DNA of 64,000 bases from Curtobacterium sp. MCLR17_007 (GTDB lineage Bacteria > Actinomycetota > Actinomycetes > Actinomycetales > Microbacteriaceae), in the NCBI RefSeq assembly GCF_003234655.2, contig NZ_CP126271.1:682001-746000 (forward strand), written 5' to 3'. Position numbers and translations under genes: made by a program. Shown here piece by piece: positions 43,169-50,900 of this stretch. Each line of letters opens with the position of its first letter. Position 1 is the first letter of the stretch. Below the pieces are notes generated by a model that saw only the letters and a list, made by a program, of their open reading frames with translations, was not told the DNA's origin and did no database searches.

Positions 43169-44110
43169 CTATGCCCGAGCGGGTTCTGCGACGCCCGCCA
43201 GCGTCCGGCGGCAGACCTCGTCCCACGGGGTCGGCTCGATGCCGAAGTGTTCCCGGGCCGCGCGGTCGTCCAGCACGTAGGGCGCCGTCCACTGGTACCC
43301 CATCTCGGCGATCTCGCGCATCATCGGCGACACGAGCCCGATGGCCCGCAGCGCCGGTGCCGGCAAGCGGTGCACGGTGACGGCCGGCTTGCCCGCGGCG
43401 GCCAGGACGTCGGTGAGCGCCCGGACCTGGGACACCGGCGCGTTCGAGGGCACCATCCACGTGCGGCCGAGCGCGGACGGGTCGTCGGCCGCGGCGACGA
43501 GCAGGCGGGCGACGTCGAGCACGTCCGTGAACGTGTGCGGCAGGTCGGTTCGACCGATCATCCACACGCCCTTGCCCCGCAGTGCGTCCGGCAGCACGCG
43601 CGTGACGTGGCCGTTCATGCCGATGCCGCTGCCGACGTAGTCCGACGCGCGGACCTCGACGGTGCGCAGGCGTCCGTCGCGGTGCGCATCGAGCGCGTCC
43701 TGCCACATGCGCGCCCGCAGGACGCCCTTGTGGTCCGTGGCAGCGTCCGGGAGGCCCTCGTGCATCGAGCCGGTGGTGGGTCCGTACGGGTACAGGTTCC
43801 CGGTGATCGCGTACACCGCACCGGTCCGCTCCGCCGTCGACAGCAACGACGACGCGAGCGGGGGCCAGGTCCGCTCCCACTGCGTGTAGTCGCCCGGGTT
43901 CGCGCAGTTGTACAGGACGGCGGCGCCCTCGGTGACGCGCGTCAGGGCATCGGCGTCGGACGCGTCCAACGCGAGGTGGGTCACGCCGGCCAGGCCGGTG
44001 TCGCGGCCCGTGCGGGTGACGACGGTGACCTGGTCGCCGCGGCCGGCGAGCAGTGCTGCGACGTGACGGCCGACGGGGCCGGCGCCGACGACGACGTGGT
44101 GCTGCGACAT
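43169..44110 (-). CDS. NAD-dependent epimerase/dehydratase-family protein
   Basis: The 313-residue protein begins HHVVVGAGPVGRHVAALLAG, a Rossmann nucleotide-binding loop, and has NLYPYGPTTGSMHEGLP and RASDYVGSGIGMNGHV, like atypical SDR proteins of the NmrA/epimerase group. GGGAGGAA precedes the ATG at 44110. It is divergent from a TetR gene with two operators between them, so it is probably induced by the TetR ligand. The pair resembles the TetR/SDR pair at 31758-33301. Confidence 0.85.
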   Translation of the reverse strand: MSQHHVVVGAGPVGRHVAALLAGRGDQVTVVTRTGRDTGLAGVTHLALDASDADALTRVTEGAAVLYNCANPGDYTQWERTWPPLASSLLSTAERTGAVYAITGNLYPYGPTTGSMHEGLPDAATDHKGVLRARMWQDALDAHRDGRLRTVEVRASDYVGSGIGMNGHVTRVLPDALRGKGVWMIGRTDLPHTFTDVLDVARLLVAAADDPSALGRTWMVPSNAPVSQVRALTDVLAAAGKPAVTVHRLPAPALRAIGLVSPMMREIAEMGYQWTAPYVLDDRAAREHFGIEPTPWDEVCRRTLAGVAEPARA

Positions 44111-44132
44111 GGGGTTCCTCCCGGTACGAATT

Positions 44133-44197
44133 GAGAGCACTGCTCTCGGTTCGCCGAGCATGACACCGCCCGCCACAAAAAGCAAGAGCGGTGCTCT
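44133..44197. promoter_or_regulatory. two TetR operators (GAGAGCnnnGCTCTC type)
   Basis: GAGAGCACTGCTCTC (44133-44147) is a perfect 6-bp inverted repeat with a 3-base centre. AGAGCGGTGCTCT (44185-44197) is a second copy with the same half-sites. Centres are 51 bp apart. Both lie between the divergent epimerase and TetR genes. Confidence 0.82.
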
Positions 44198-44235
44198 CGT
44201 TTGTGATCGGCGCTCTCTGGTGGCAGGGTGGTCGG

Positions 44236-44979
44236 ATGACCGACCGGGCACCGACCGCACGAGACCTCGCTCGCGAGACGATCCGCACGCGCATCACCGA
44301 CGCCGCCCGCGCTCGGTTGACGGACGAGGGGCCGGCCCAGCTCAGCCTGCGCGCGGTCGCCCGTGACGTCGGCATGGTGTCGTCGGCGCTGTACCGGTAC
44401 TTCCCGAGTCGGGACGACCTGCTCACCGCGCTGCTCGTGCAGGACTACGACGAGCTCGGCGCCGCGGTCGAGGCGGCCGACGCCGCGCACGACCGAGCGG
44501 ACGTTGGAGCGCGGTGGGTCGCCGCGTGTCGGGCGATCCGCACGTGGTCGATCGCGCACCCGGGGGACTTCGCGCTGCTGTACGGCAGCCCGGTCCCCGG
44601 GTACGCGGCGCCCCAGGAGACGATCGAGCCCGCCACGCGCGCGACGCTCGTGCTGGTCCGGATCGTCATGGACGCGATGGACGGCCGCGACGCACCCACC
44701 TCGGCGGTCGTCCCGTCGCCCCGGGCACCCGGCTCCGTGGTCGACGGTGCGATCGACTACATCCGCTCGCGGGGGATCACACGGGACGCCCCGGTCGAGG
44801 CGGTGATGCGCACGCTCATGGCCTGGACGGCGGTGTTCGGCACGGTGTCGTTCGAGCTGTTCGGACACTACGTGGGATCCGTCTCCGACCAGGCGCGGTA
44901 CTTCGACCTGGTCGTCGAGCGACTCGCGGCGGACATCGGGTTCGCCGCCGCTCGTCCCCAGATCGGGGCGGCGGACTGA
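44236..44979 (+). CDS. TetR-family repressor (WHG-type C-terminal domain)
   Basis: The 247-residue protein has the HTH TRITDAARARLTDEG, LSLRAVARDVGMVSSALYRYF and a C-terminal region with FALLYGSPVPGYAAP, as in TetR proteins of the WHG type. ATG 44236 was chosen over an earlier in-frame start because CAGGGT lies six bases before it, suggesting a leaderless mRNA, and because the earlier start would include the operator. Confidence 0.88.
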   Translation: MTDRAPTARDLARETIRTRITDAARARLTDEGPAQLSLRAVARDVGMVSSALYRYFPSRDDLLTALLVQDYDELGAAVEAADAAHDRADVGARWVAACRAIRTWSIAHPGDFALLYGSPVPGYAAPQETIEPATRATLVLVRIVMDAMDGRDAPTSAVVPSPRAPGSVVDGAIDYIRSRGITRDAPVEAVMRTLMAWTAVFGTVSFELFGHYVGSVSDQARYFDLVVERLAADIGFAAARPQIGAAD

Positions 44980-45005
44980 CAAGGGTGCCGCCCCTGAGGT
45001 AGACA
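44976..45005 (+). promoter_or_regulatory. putative promoter of the cellulose-synthase-like operon
   Basis: CTGACA (44976-44981), an 18-bp spacer and TAGACA (45000-45005) resemble a sigma-70 type promoter that starts inside the end of the TetR gene. The expected leader to the micro-ORF at 45070 is about 58 bases long. Confidence 0.5.
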
Positions 45006-45069
45006 GGTCGTGGCGCCGAGCCCGACCCGACGGACGGAGCGCTCAACCACCGTCCGATCAGGAGACCCC

Positions 45070-45117
45070 TTGCAGCGCATCACGACGTCGGTCGTCGGCT
45101 CGGGAACCGCACGATGA
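45070..45117 (+). CDS. 15-codon micro-ORF coupled to the glycosyltransferase gene
   Basis: TTG 45070, preceded by AGGAG at good spacing, opens a frame encoding MQRITTSVVGSGTAR whose stop overlaps the glycosyltransferase start (ATGA). The only strong ribosome site in this leader serves the micro-ORF, not the large gene, so it may be a leader peptide that delivers ribosomes by coupling. It could also be a remnant of a lost first gene. It is too short to judge by composition. Confidence 0.45.
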   Translation: MQRITTSVVGSGTAR

Positions 45118-47135
45118 CCGCGCTCGACCTGAGCCGTCAGGACCGCCGGCGCCTGTCGACGGGCACGGCCCGCCGCCGCATCACGGCCGTCCGGACGGTG
45201 GCGCTGCTCGCCTCGCTCGCGGGTCTGAACTACATCGTGTGGCGCTGGGTCGCGTCGGTGAACTGGCACTCGTGGTGGATCGCCGTGCCGCTGATCCTGG
45301 CCGAGACGTACAGCGTGATCGACTCGCTGCTGTTCGCGTTCGGCGCCTGGAGGCTGCGCGAGCGCGGCGAACCGCCGACCACGCCCGCCACCGACGTCAC
45401 CGTCGACGTCTTCATCACCACGTACAACGAACCGATCGACCTGGTGATGCGCACGGCCCGTGCGGCGCAGGCGATCCGCTACCCGCACAGCACCTGGATC
45501 CTCGACGACGGCAACCGCCCCGAGATGCGCCGGGCGGCCGAACAGCTGGGCCTCGGGGTGATCACCCGCGGCCAGGACTGGGTCGACCGTCCACGCCACG
45601 CCAAGGCCGGCAACCTCAACAACGCGCTGATGGCGACGCAGGGCGAGTTCCTGCTCATCCTCGACGCCGACCAGGTCCCGGACCCGGCGATCCTGGACCG
45701 GACGCTGGGGTACTTCAAGGACCCCAGGATGGCGCTCGTGCAGACGCCACAGTGGTTCGAGAACGTGCCGGACGCCGACCTGCTCGGCAGCCAGGCACCG
45801 CTGTTCTACGGTCCCATCCAGCAGTCGAAGGACGGGTGGAACGCCGCGTTCTTCTGCGGTTCGAACGCGATCCTGCGGCGTGAAGCCCTCATGCAGCTCG
45901 GGATCTCCCGCTACGTGCAAGAGGTCGAGGCCTCGGTCGAGCGCACGCTGAAGACCTCGCGCAAGCTGTTGGCCCGGGCGCGCGAGACCGAGACCGACCC
46001 GCGCGTGCTCACCGCGCTCGACGACGCCGAGGGCGTGGTGGACCGCGCCCGCGACCAGATGTCCCGCGACGAGCCCCTGGGCGACGTCACCTACGAGTTC
46101 CAGCGCGGGATCGACGCCATCGCGTTCCGGTTCGCCGCCGCCGACCTCGAGTCGGTGCGGAACGACCTGCAGGACCTGGCGGCGATGTCCACGGACGCCA
46201 ACACGTTCGCCGGGCTCGACGACGCCGCACTCGACGTGCTCGGACAGCGCAACGCGTCCCCGGTCGTCGCGATCGAGGCGATCGCCGTGCTCGCCCGCGC
46301 GGTCGACGTGAACCGTGGCGACGAAGCCCAGGCGGTGATGCCGCTGGCCACGATCTCGGTGACCGAGGACATGGCGACCGCGATGCGCCTGCACGGCCTG
46401 GGATGGAAGTCGGCGTACCACGACGAGATCCTGGCGAAGGGCCTGGCCCCCGAGGACCTGCCGACCATGCTCGTGCAACGCCTCCGGTGGGCGCAGGGCA
46501 CCATGCAGGTCTTCTTCCGCGAGAACCCCCTGGTGCAGAAGGGCCTGTCGTTCGGGCAGCGGCTCATGTACTTCTCGACGATGTGGAGCTACCTGTCCGG
46601 CTTCGCGGCGATCGTCTACATCGCGGCCCCGGTGCTCTGCCTGTCCTTCGGCGTCGTGCCGGTGCAGGCCTACAGCGTCGACTTCTTCGCGCGCCTGATC
46701 CCGTTCCTGGTGCTCAACCAGCTGCTGTTCTGGGTCGTGGCCGCCGGCAGACCCACCTGGCGCGGGCAGCAGTACTCGCTCGCGCTCTTCCCGGTGTGGA
46801 TCGAGAGCGTGACCAGTGCCTTCGAGAACGTGTTCCGCGGCAAGCCCCTCGGCTTCCGGGTCACGCCGAAGGTCCGCGACGAGGCAGAGGCGAAGCCGCG
46901 CTGGGACCTCGTCCGCCCGCAGCTGTTCGCGATGGGGGCGCTCGTCGGGGCACTCGTGCTGATCGGCATCCGCTACCTGACCGGGCAGGCGTCCGGCATC
47001 GCGCCGCTCGTCAACACCGCCTGGGTCGTCTTCGACCTGTTCATCTTCAGCATCGTCATCCGCGCCGTGCTGTACCGCGGACCGGGCACCGTCCAGTCCG
47101 AGCACGAGTCGACCACCTCCGGAGGCCCCCTGTGA
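45114..47135 (+). CDS. cellulose-synthase-like processive glycosyltransferase (GT2)
   Basis: The 673-residue membrane protein has two N-terminal helices, a GT2 domain with VFITTYNEP, DD 131-132, DAD 184-186, TED 417-419 and QRLRW 455-459, then about five helices. These are the BcsA signature residues, so it should polymerise a UDP-sugar into a beta-glucan and extrude it. A region of about 150 residues (265-412), helical and charged, is inserted between GSNAILRREAL and the TED motif. No PilZ domain is evident, so c-di-GMP control of the BcsA kind is not supported. No BcsB, BcsZ or CcsZ gene is nearby. Confidence 0.85.
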   Translation: MTALDLSRQDRRRLSTGTARRRITAVRTVALLASLAGLNYIVWRWVASVNWHSWWIAVPLILAETYSVIDSLLFAFGAWRLRERGEPPTTPATDVTVDVFITTYNEPIDLVMRTARAAQAIRYPHSTWILDDGNRPEMRRAAEQLGLGVITRGQDWVDRPRHAKAGNLNNALMATQGEFLLILDADQVPDPAILDRTLGYFKDPRMALVQTPQWFENVPDADLLGSQAPLFYGPIQQSKDGWNAAFFCGSNAILRREALMQLGISRYVQEVEASVERTLKTSRKLLARARETETDPRVLTALDDAEGVVDRARDQMSRDEPLGDVTYEFQRGIDAIAFRFAAADLESVRNDLQDLAAMSTDANTFAGLDDAALDVLGQRNASPVVAIEAIAVLARAVDVNRGDEAQAVMPLATISVTEDMATAMRLHGLGWKSAYHDEILAKGLAPEDLPTMLVQRLRWAQGTMQVFFRENPLVQKGLSFGQRLMYFSTMWSYLSGFAAIVYIAAPVLCLSFGVVPVQAYSVDFFARLIPFLVLNQLLFWVVAAGRPTWRGQQYSLALFPVWIESVTSAFENVFRGKPLGFRVTPKVRDEAEAKPRWDLVRPQLFAMGALVGALVLIGIRYLTGQASGIAPLVNTAWVVFDLFIFSIVIRAVLYRGPGTVQSEHESTTSGGPL

Positions 47136-47533
47136 CCGCGTTCGACGTGCCCGCTGTGCCCGAGAGCCTCGACACCGTCCAGGATCGCTTCGCCGTGTGG
47201 TGGGACGGTCTCGGCGTTGACGACCTCGCACGTCGCTTCGCGCTGGAGACCGCCGTGGCCGAGATCGCCGCGAACATCGTCGAGCACACGGCGCGGAGCG
47301 ACCGTCAGGCCGGGCGGCGCTACACGGTGGAGCTCCGCGCGACCGAACAGGAGTACACCGCGGTGCTCCGCGACAACGGGCTGCCGGTCGACCTCGACCT
47401 CAGCGCGGTGACGATGGCGGACGTCGACGCCGAGAGCGGTCGCGGCCTGGCGCTCGCGATCGCGGCGCTGGACCGACTCGAGCACCGACACGAGGGCGGC
47501 CACAACGTGTGGACGCTGGTGTGCACCCGGTGA
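47132..47533 (+). CDS. RsbW-like histidine-kinase-type ATPase (anti-sigma/serine kinase family)
   Basis: The 133-residue protein is a lone HATPase domain: N box ETAVAEIAANIVEHT, D box LRDNGLPVD and G2 box ESGRGLALAIAAL. RsbW/SpoIIAB relatives phosphorylate STAS-domain proteins or bind sigma factors. Here it sits between the glycosyltransferase and the OpgC fusion with GTGA overlaps on both sides, so it probably controls synthesis or signals its state. No STAS or sigma partner is in the operon. Confidence 0.85.
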   Translation: MTAFDVPAVPESLDTVQDRFAVWWDGLGVDDLARRFALETAVAEIAANIVEHTARSDRQAGRRYTVELRATEQEYTAVLRDNGLPVDLDLSAVTMADVDAESGRGLALAIAALDRLEHRHEGGHNVWTLVCTR

Positions 47534-50016
47534 GCAGGACGTTCACCAGACTCGTCACGTTCGTCGTCGTCGCCGGCACGCTGCTCCTCGGGGGAGCGCT
47601 CCCGGTGCAGGCCGCCCCGATCACGCCGGCGTCCGACCGGGCCTGGTACGGCCCGGACCTCGACTGGGGCTCGGATGCGCCCGACGGGTACGCGGGGCGG
47701 CTCGGTGCGACACCGTCGAGCTACGGCGTCGAGGTCGACTACCCGATCGACGGCGCCGCCCGGAAGCAGCTGCTCCGTTCGACCCGTGCCGCAGCGGCGC
47801 AGGGGGCCACCCTCGTCGTGAGCCTCGAGCCCGACGTCGCGCTGCGCACCCTCACCGCTGCCGACGCCCGGCACGCCAACGACCTGCTCGAACAGGTGCA
47901 CCAGCAGTACCGCACGCAGGTGCTCGTGCGGTTCGCGCCGCAGATGAACGGCACGTGGGTGCGGTGGGGGCAGCAGCCGACGCAGTACGTCGCGGCGTTC
48001 CGGGCCCTCGCGAAGGCGGTGCACGGCGGGTCGTCCGACGCCCTGATGGTCTGGTCACCGTCGTACGGCGCGGGCTACCCGTTCGGCCAGTCCGCCGGGC
48101 GACTGCAGGACCTGTCCGCCACCGACACCGCGAAGCTCGACACGAACGGCGACGGGCAGCTCACCGCAGCCGACGACCCCTACGAGCCGTACTGGCCGGG
48201 CGACGCGTCGGTCGACTGGGTCGGCATGTCGATGTACTACTTCGGCAAGGGCAAGGCGACCGAGGCCGCCGGGCGCGACGTCCCGCTCACGTCGAACGAC
48301 GTCCCGGAGTCCGGCGAGGTCGCGGCCCGCTTCGCCGAGACGTGGGGCTATCAGCAGCCGCAGCAGAGCGACTTCTACACGCGCTTCGCCCAGGGGCACG
48401 ACCGTCCGATGCTGCTCGACACCGGGGCGCTGTACGACCACTCGCTGCGCGGCGCCGACGAGCTCGCCGTCAAGCAGGGGTGGTGGCGGCAGGTCTTCAG
48501 CGCGATCCAGGACCGCCCGCTCGTCCGCGGTGTCACGTTCCTCGAGACGAACCGCCGCGAACCGGAGGCCGGCAACCGCGTCGCCGACTGGCGAGACACG
48601 GCGGTGCCGGGCATCGCGGGCTCCCTCCGCACCGACCTGCAGCAGACCGATCGCTTCGTGTCCGGGCCGGTGACCGAGCGCATCACCCCGCAGGACGGCA
48701 ACGCCGCCACCAACCAGCAGCTGGACACCGGCGGCGACCAGATGGCGTGGATCGTCTGGTTGGCCGCGGGGCTGGCCGCCGTGTTCCTGCTGAGCGGGCT
48801 GTTCGGGCGACTGCTGCCGAGCTGGCGCTACCCGGACGACGGCAAGCCTGGGCGCGACCTGCGCCTCGACCTGTTCCGCGGGTTCATCATCCTGGCGGTC
48901 GTGATCACGCACATCGAGATCGGCGGTCCGTACTCGCACCTGACGCTGCACGCGGTCGGGGCGATCACCGGCGCCGAGATGTTCGTGTTCCTGTCCGGCA
49001 TGGTGCTCGGCATGACGTACCCGCTCGCGGTGAGGAAGTTCGGCGAGTGGGTGGCCGCGGTCGGGGCGTTCAAGCGGGCGCGCAAGCAGTACGTCGTCAC
49101 GCTCGTGGTGATCGCGGTCGTCTTCGCGCTGAGTTTCGTGCCGTTCCTCAACACCGACGCGATCACCACCTTCACCGACCGGGGGACCGGCACCGGCGGC
49201 GTCGGCGCCGAGGGCCGCGTCTACGACCTGTACCCGAACGCGATGCAGCTGCTGGCCTACCCACCGCCGTGGTTCGCGATCCGGCAGTTCCTGCTGCTCG
49301 AGATGGGGCCGTGGCCGTTCAACATCATGGGGCTCTTCGTGGTGCTGAGCCTGTTCATCCCACTGTTGCTCTGGGTGATCCGCCGCGGGTTCTGGTGGGC
49401 GGTGCTGGTGGTCAGCTGGGCGCTCTACGTCTTCCAGGCGCTCAACCCGGACTTCGCGCCGCTGCAATCGCAGTTCAACGCGGTGTTCCCGCTCCTGACC
49501 TGGCAGGTCGTCTTCACGCACGGCCTCGTGCTCGGGTACTACCGCAGGCAGGTCGTCGGTGCGCTGACCAGCCGCGTGGGCAAGGTCCTGATCGGCATCG
49601 CGATCGGCGGGTACGCGGCGTTCCTGGTCTACGTCTGGGCGGCGAACCACGCCGGGTTCACCCCGACGCCGTTCCCCGCGTCGATGTACGACGACCTGTA
49701 CAACACGGCCTACCAGCGCGTCGACCTGCAGTGGGGGCGCCTGGTCGACATCGCGTTCTTCGCGATCGTGTCCTACGCGATCCTCACCGTGTTCTGGAAG
49801 CCTATCGCCGCGGCGATCGGGTGGCTGTGGATCCCGATCGGCCAGGCCAGCCTCTACGTGTTCGTCTGGCAGGTCTTCTTCGCGCTCGCGATCGCGTCGA
49901 TCCCGGGGGTCCCCTGGGGCGACTTCTGGATCGGCTTCGTGGTGCACTCCGCGCTCATCCTGCTGGCCTGGTACATGGTCCGCAAGAAGTTCCTGTTCAG
50001 CGTCATCCCGCGCTGA
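47530..50016 (+). CDS. secreted GH26-like domain fused to an OpgC-type membrane acyltransferase
   Basis: The 828-residue protein has a signal peptide (1-29), a GH26-like domain (about 30-375) and, after a linker, an OpgC domain (about 405-828) with RLDLFRGFIILAVVITHIE and about ten helices. The GH26-like segment VRFAPQMNGTWVRW has Gln138 where the family has the acid/base Glu, and MLLDTGALYD has Asp297 at the place of the nucleophile Glu, so it may bind glycan without cutting it. A calcium-type loop DTNGDGQLTAAD occupies 204-215. OpgC proteins acylate glucans; here the glucan made by the upstream GT2 is the likely target. Confidence 0.8.
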   Translation: MSRTFTRLVTFVVVAGTLLLGGALPVQAAPITPASDRAWYGPDLDWGSDAPDGYAGRLGATPSSYGVEVDYPIDGAARKQLLRSTRAAAAQGATLVVSLEPDVALRTLTAADARHANDLLEQVHQQYRTQVLVRFAPQMNGTWVRWGQQPTQYVAAFRALAKAVHGGSSDALMVWSPSYGAGYPFGQSAGRLQDLSATDTAKLDTNGDGQLTAADDPYEPYWPGDASVDWVGMSMYYFGKGKATEAAGRDVPLTSNDVPESGEVAARFAETWGYQQPQQSDFYTRFAQGHDRPMLLDTGALYDHSLRGADELAVKQGWWRQVFSAIQDRPLVRGVTFLETNRREPEAGNRVADWRDTAVPGIAGSLRTDLQQTDRFVSGPVTERITPQDGNAATNQQLDTGGDQMAWIVWLAAGLAAVFLLSGLFGRLLPSWRYPDDGKPGRDLRLDLFRGFIILAVVITHIEIGGPYSHLTLHAVGAITGAEMFVFLSGMVLGMTYPLAVRKFGEWVAAVGAFKRARKQYVVTLVVIAVVFALSFVPFLNTDAITTFTDRGTGTGGVGAEGRVYDLYPNAMQLLAYPPPWFAIRQFLLLEMGPWPFNIMGLFVVLSLFIPLLLWVIRRGFWWAVLVVSWALYVFQALNPDFAPLQSQFNAVFPLLTWQVVFTHGLVLGYYRRQVVGALTSRVGKVLIGIAIGGYAAFLVYVWAANHAGFTPTPFPASMYDDLYNTAYQRVDLQWGRLVDIAFFAIVSYAILTVFWKPIAAAIGWLWIPIGQASLYVFVWQVFFALAIASIPGVPWGDFWIGFVVHSALILLAWYMVRKKFLFSVIPR

Positions 50017-50021
50017 CCGCA

Positions 50022-50214
50022 CACGGTGCGAGGTTGGCGGACGGTGCGGGGTTGACGGCGTGGTGCGAGCCTGTTGCCTCGCACCGAGCGGCTGACGCCG
50101 CACCACGTGCACAGGGCGAGCGCGGTCGCGCACGGTGCGAGGTTGGCGGACGGTGCCGGGTTGACGGCGCGGTGCGCGCCTGTTGCCTCGCACCACGCGG
50201 CTGACGCCGCACCA
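50022..50214. repeat. two 84-bp direct repeats with internal hairpins
   Basis: An 84-bp unit beginning CACGGTGCGAGGTTGGCGGA occurs at 50022-50105 and 50131-50214, with about five differences and 25 bp between. Each contains GGTGCGAG...CTCGCACC as a stem (one mismatch in copy 2) and ends GCTGACGCCGCACCA. A shorter relative (GCGCACGGTGCGGGGTTGG) occurs at 53688-53706. No coding frame fits. Confidence 0.85.
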
Positions 50215-50251
50215 GGCAAGGTGCGGCGGGATGCGCTGACGCAACACGCGA

Positions 50252-50295
50252 CGGACGGGAGGCCCGGTGCCAGCTGACACCGAGCCTCCCGTCCG
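50252..50295. repeat. long palindrome, copy 7
   Basis: A 44-bp inverted repeat, CGGACGGGAGGCCCGGTGCC with its near complement (two mismatches), of the CAGCTG-core type. It lies between the OpgC fusion and the convergent TetR gene. Confidence 0.85.
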
Positions 50296-50308
50296 CAGGT
50301 GGTCGCGC

Positions 50309-50896
50309 TCAGCGCGTCATCGCACCCATCTCGGTGACCACGTCGCGCAACACCGCCGCCAGCTCGGCGCCGTCGGCGACCGTCGTGCGGTGCGCCAGCT
50401 CCACGAGCGCCGCCATCACGAGCGTGACCGCGGTGCGTGCCGTCTGCTGGTCGGTGCGCTCGGCGGCGACCTCGATCACCGCGCTGCGCGTCGCTGCCAT
50501 CCAGTCGAGCATGGAGGGCATGACCTCGGGATGACGCCGCACCAGTTCGCGTGCGCGGTCCCGGTCCTGTGGCAGCGCCACGGTGTGCGCAACGAGCTCG
50601 CACAGGTCCGGCACGAGCGCGCCCGTCGACGCCAGGAACCGCGTGCGGACCGTCGGCGGGACGGACCCGGGCGGGAACCCGAGCGCCGCGTCGGCCTTCG
50701 ACGGGAAGTAGTTGAAGAAGGTCCGCGGGGAGACGTCCGCCTCGGCGCAGATCTGCTCCACGGTGACCCCGCCGAGGCCCTGCTCCCCGATCAGCCGGGC
50801 GGCTGCGTCGTGGATGGCGTGCCGGGTCTGCTGCTTCTTCCGTTCGCGCAGCGTGCAGGAGCCGTCCAGTTCGACGGGCGTCTCGACGGGGGTCAC
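50309..50896 (-). CDS. TetR-family repressor downstream of the exporter gene
   Basis: The 195-residue protein has RKKQQTRHAIHDAAARLIGE and VTVEQICAEADVSPRTFFNYFPSK, a TetR helix-turn-helix. The GTG start is four bases after the exporter stop, so it is translated from the same mRNA. It probably represses the exporter operon through the palindrome at 53153-53167 and is released by an exported drug. Confidence 0.9.
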   Translation of the reverse strand: MTPVETPVELDGSCTLRERKKQQTRHAIHDAAARLIGEQGLGGVTVEQICAEADVSPRTFFNYFPSKADAALGFPPGSVPPTVRTRFLASTGALVPDLCELVAHTVALPQDRDRARELVRRHPEVMPSMLDWMAATRSAVIEVAAERTDQQTARTAVTLVMAALVELAHRTTVADGAELAAVLRDVVTEMGAMTR

Positions 50897-50900
50897 CGGG

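Noticed and set aside
44980..45069. c-di-GMP riboswitch before the cellulose-synthase-like operon
   Set aside because: The leader is under 70 bases and I cannot fold the conserved core of either c-di-GMP riboswitch class.
50022..50214. CRISPR-like array
   Set aside because: Only two 84-bp copies with one short spacer, no cas genes, and internal hairpins unlike CRISPR repeats.
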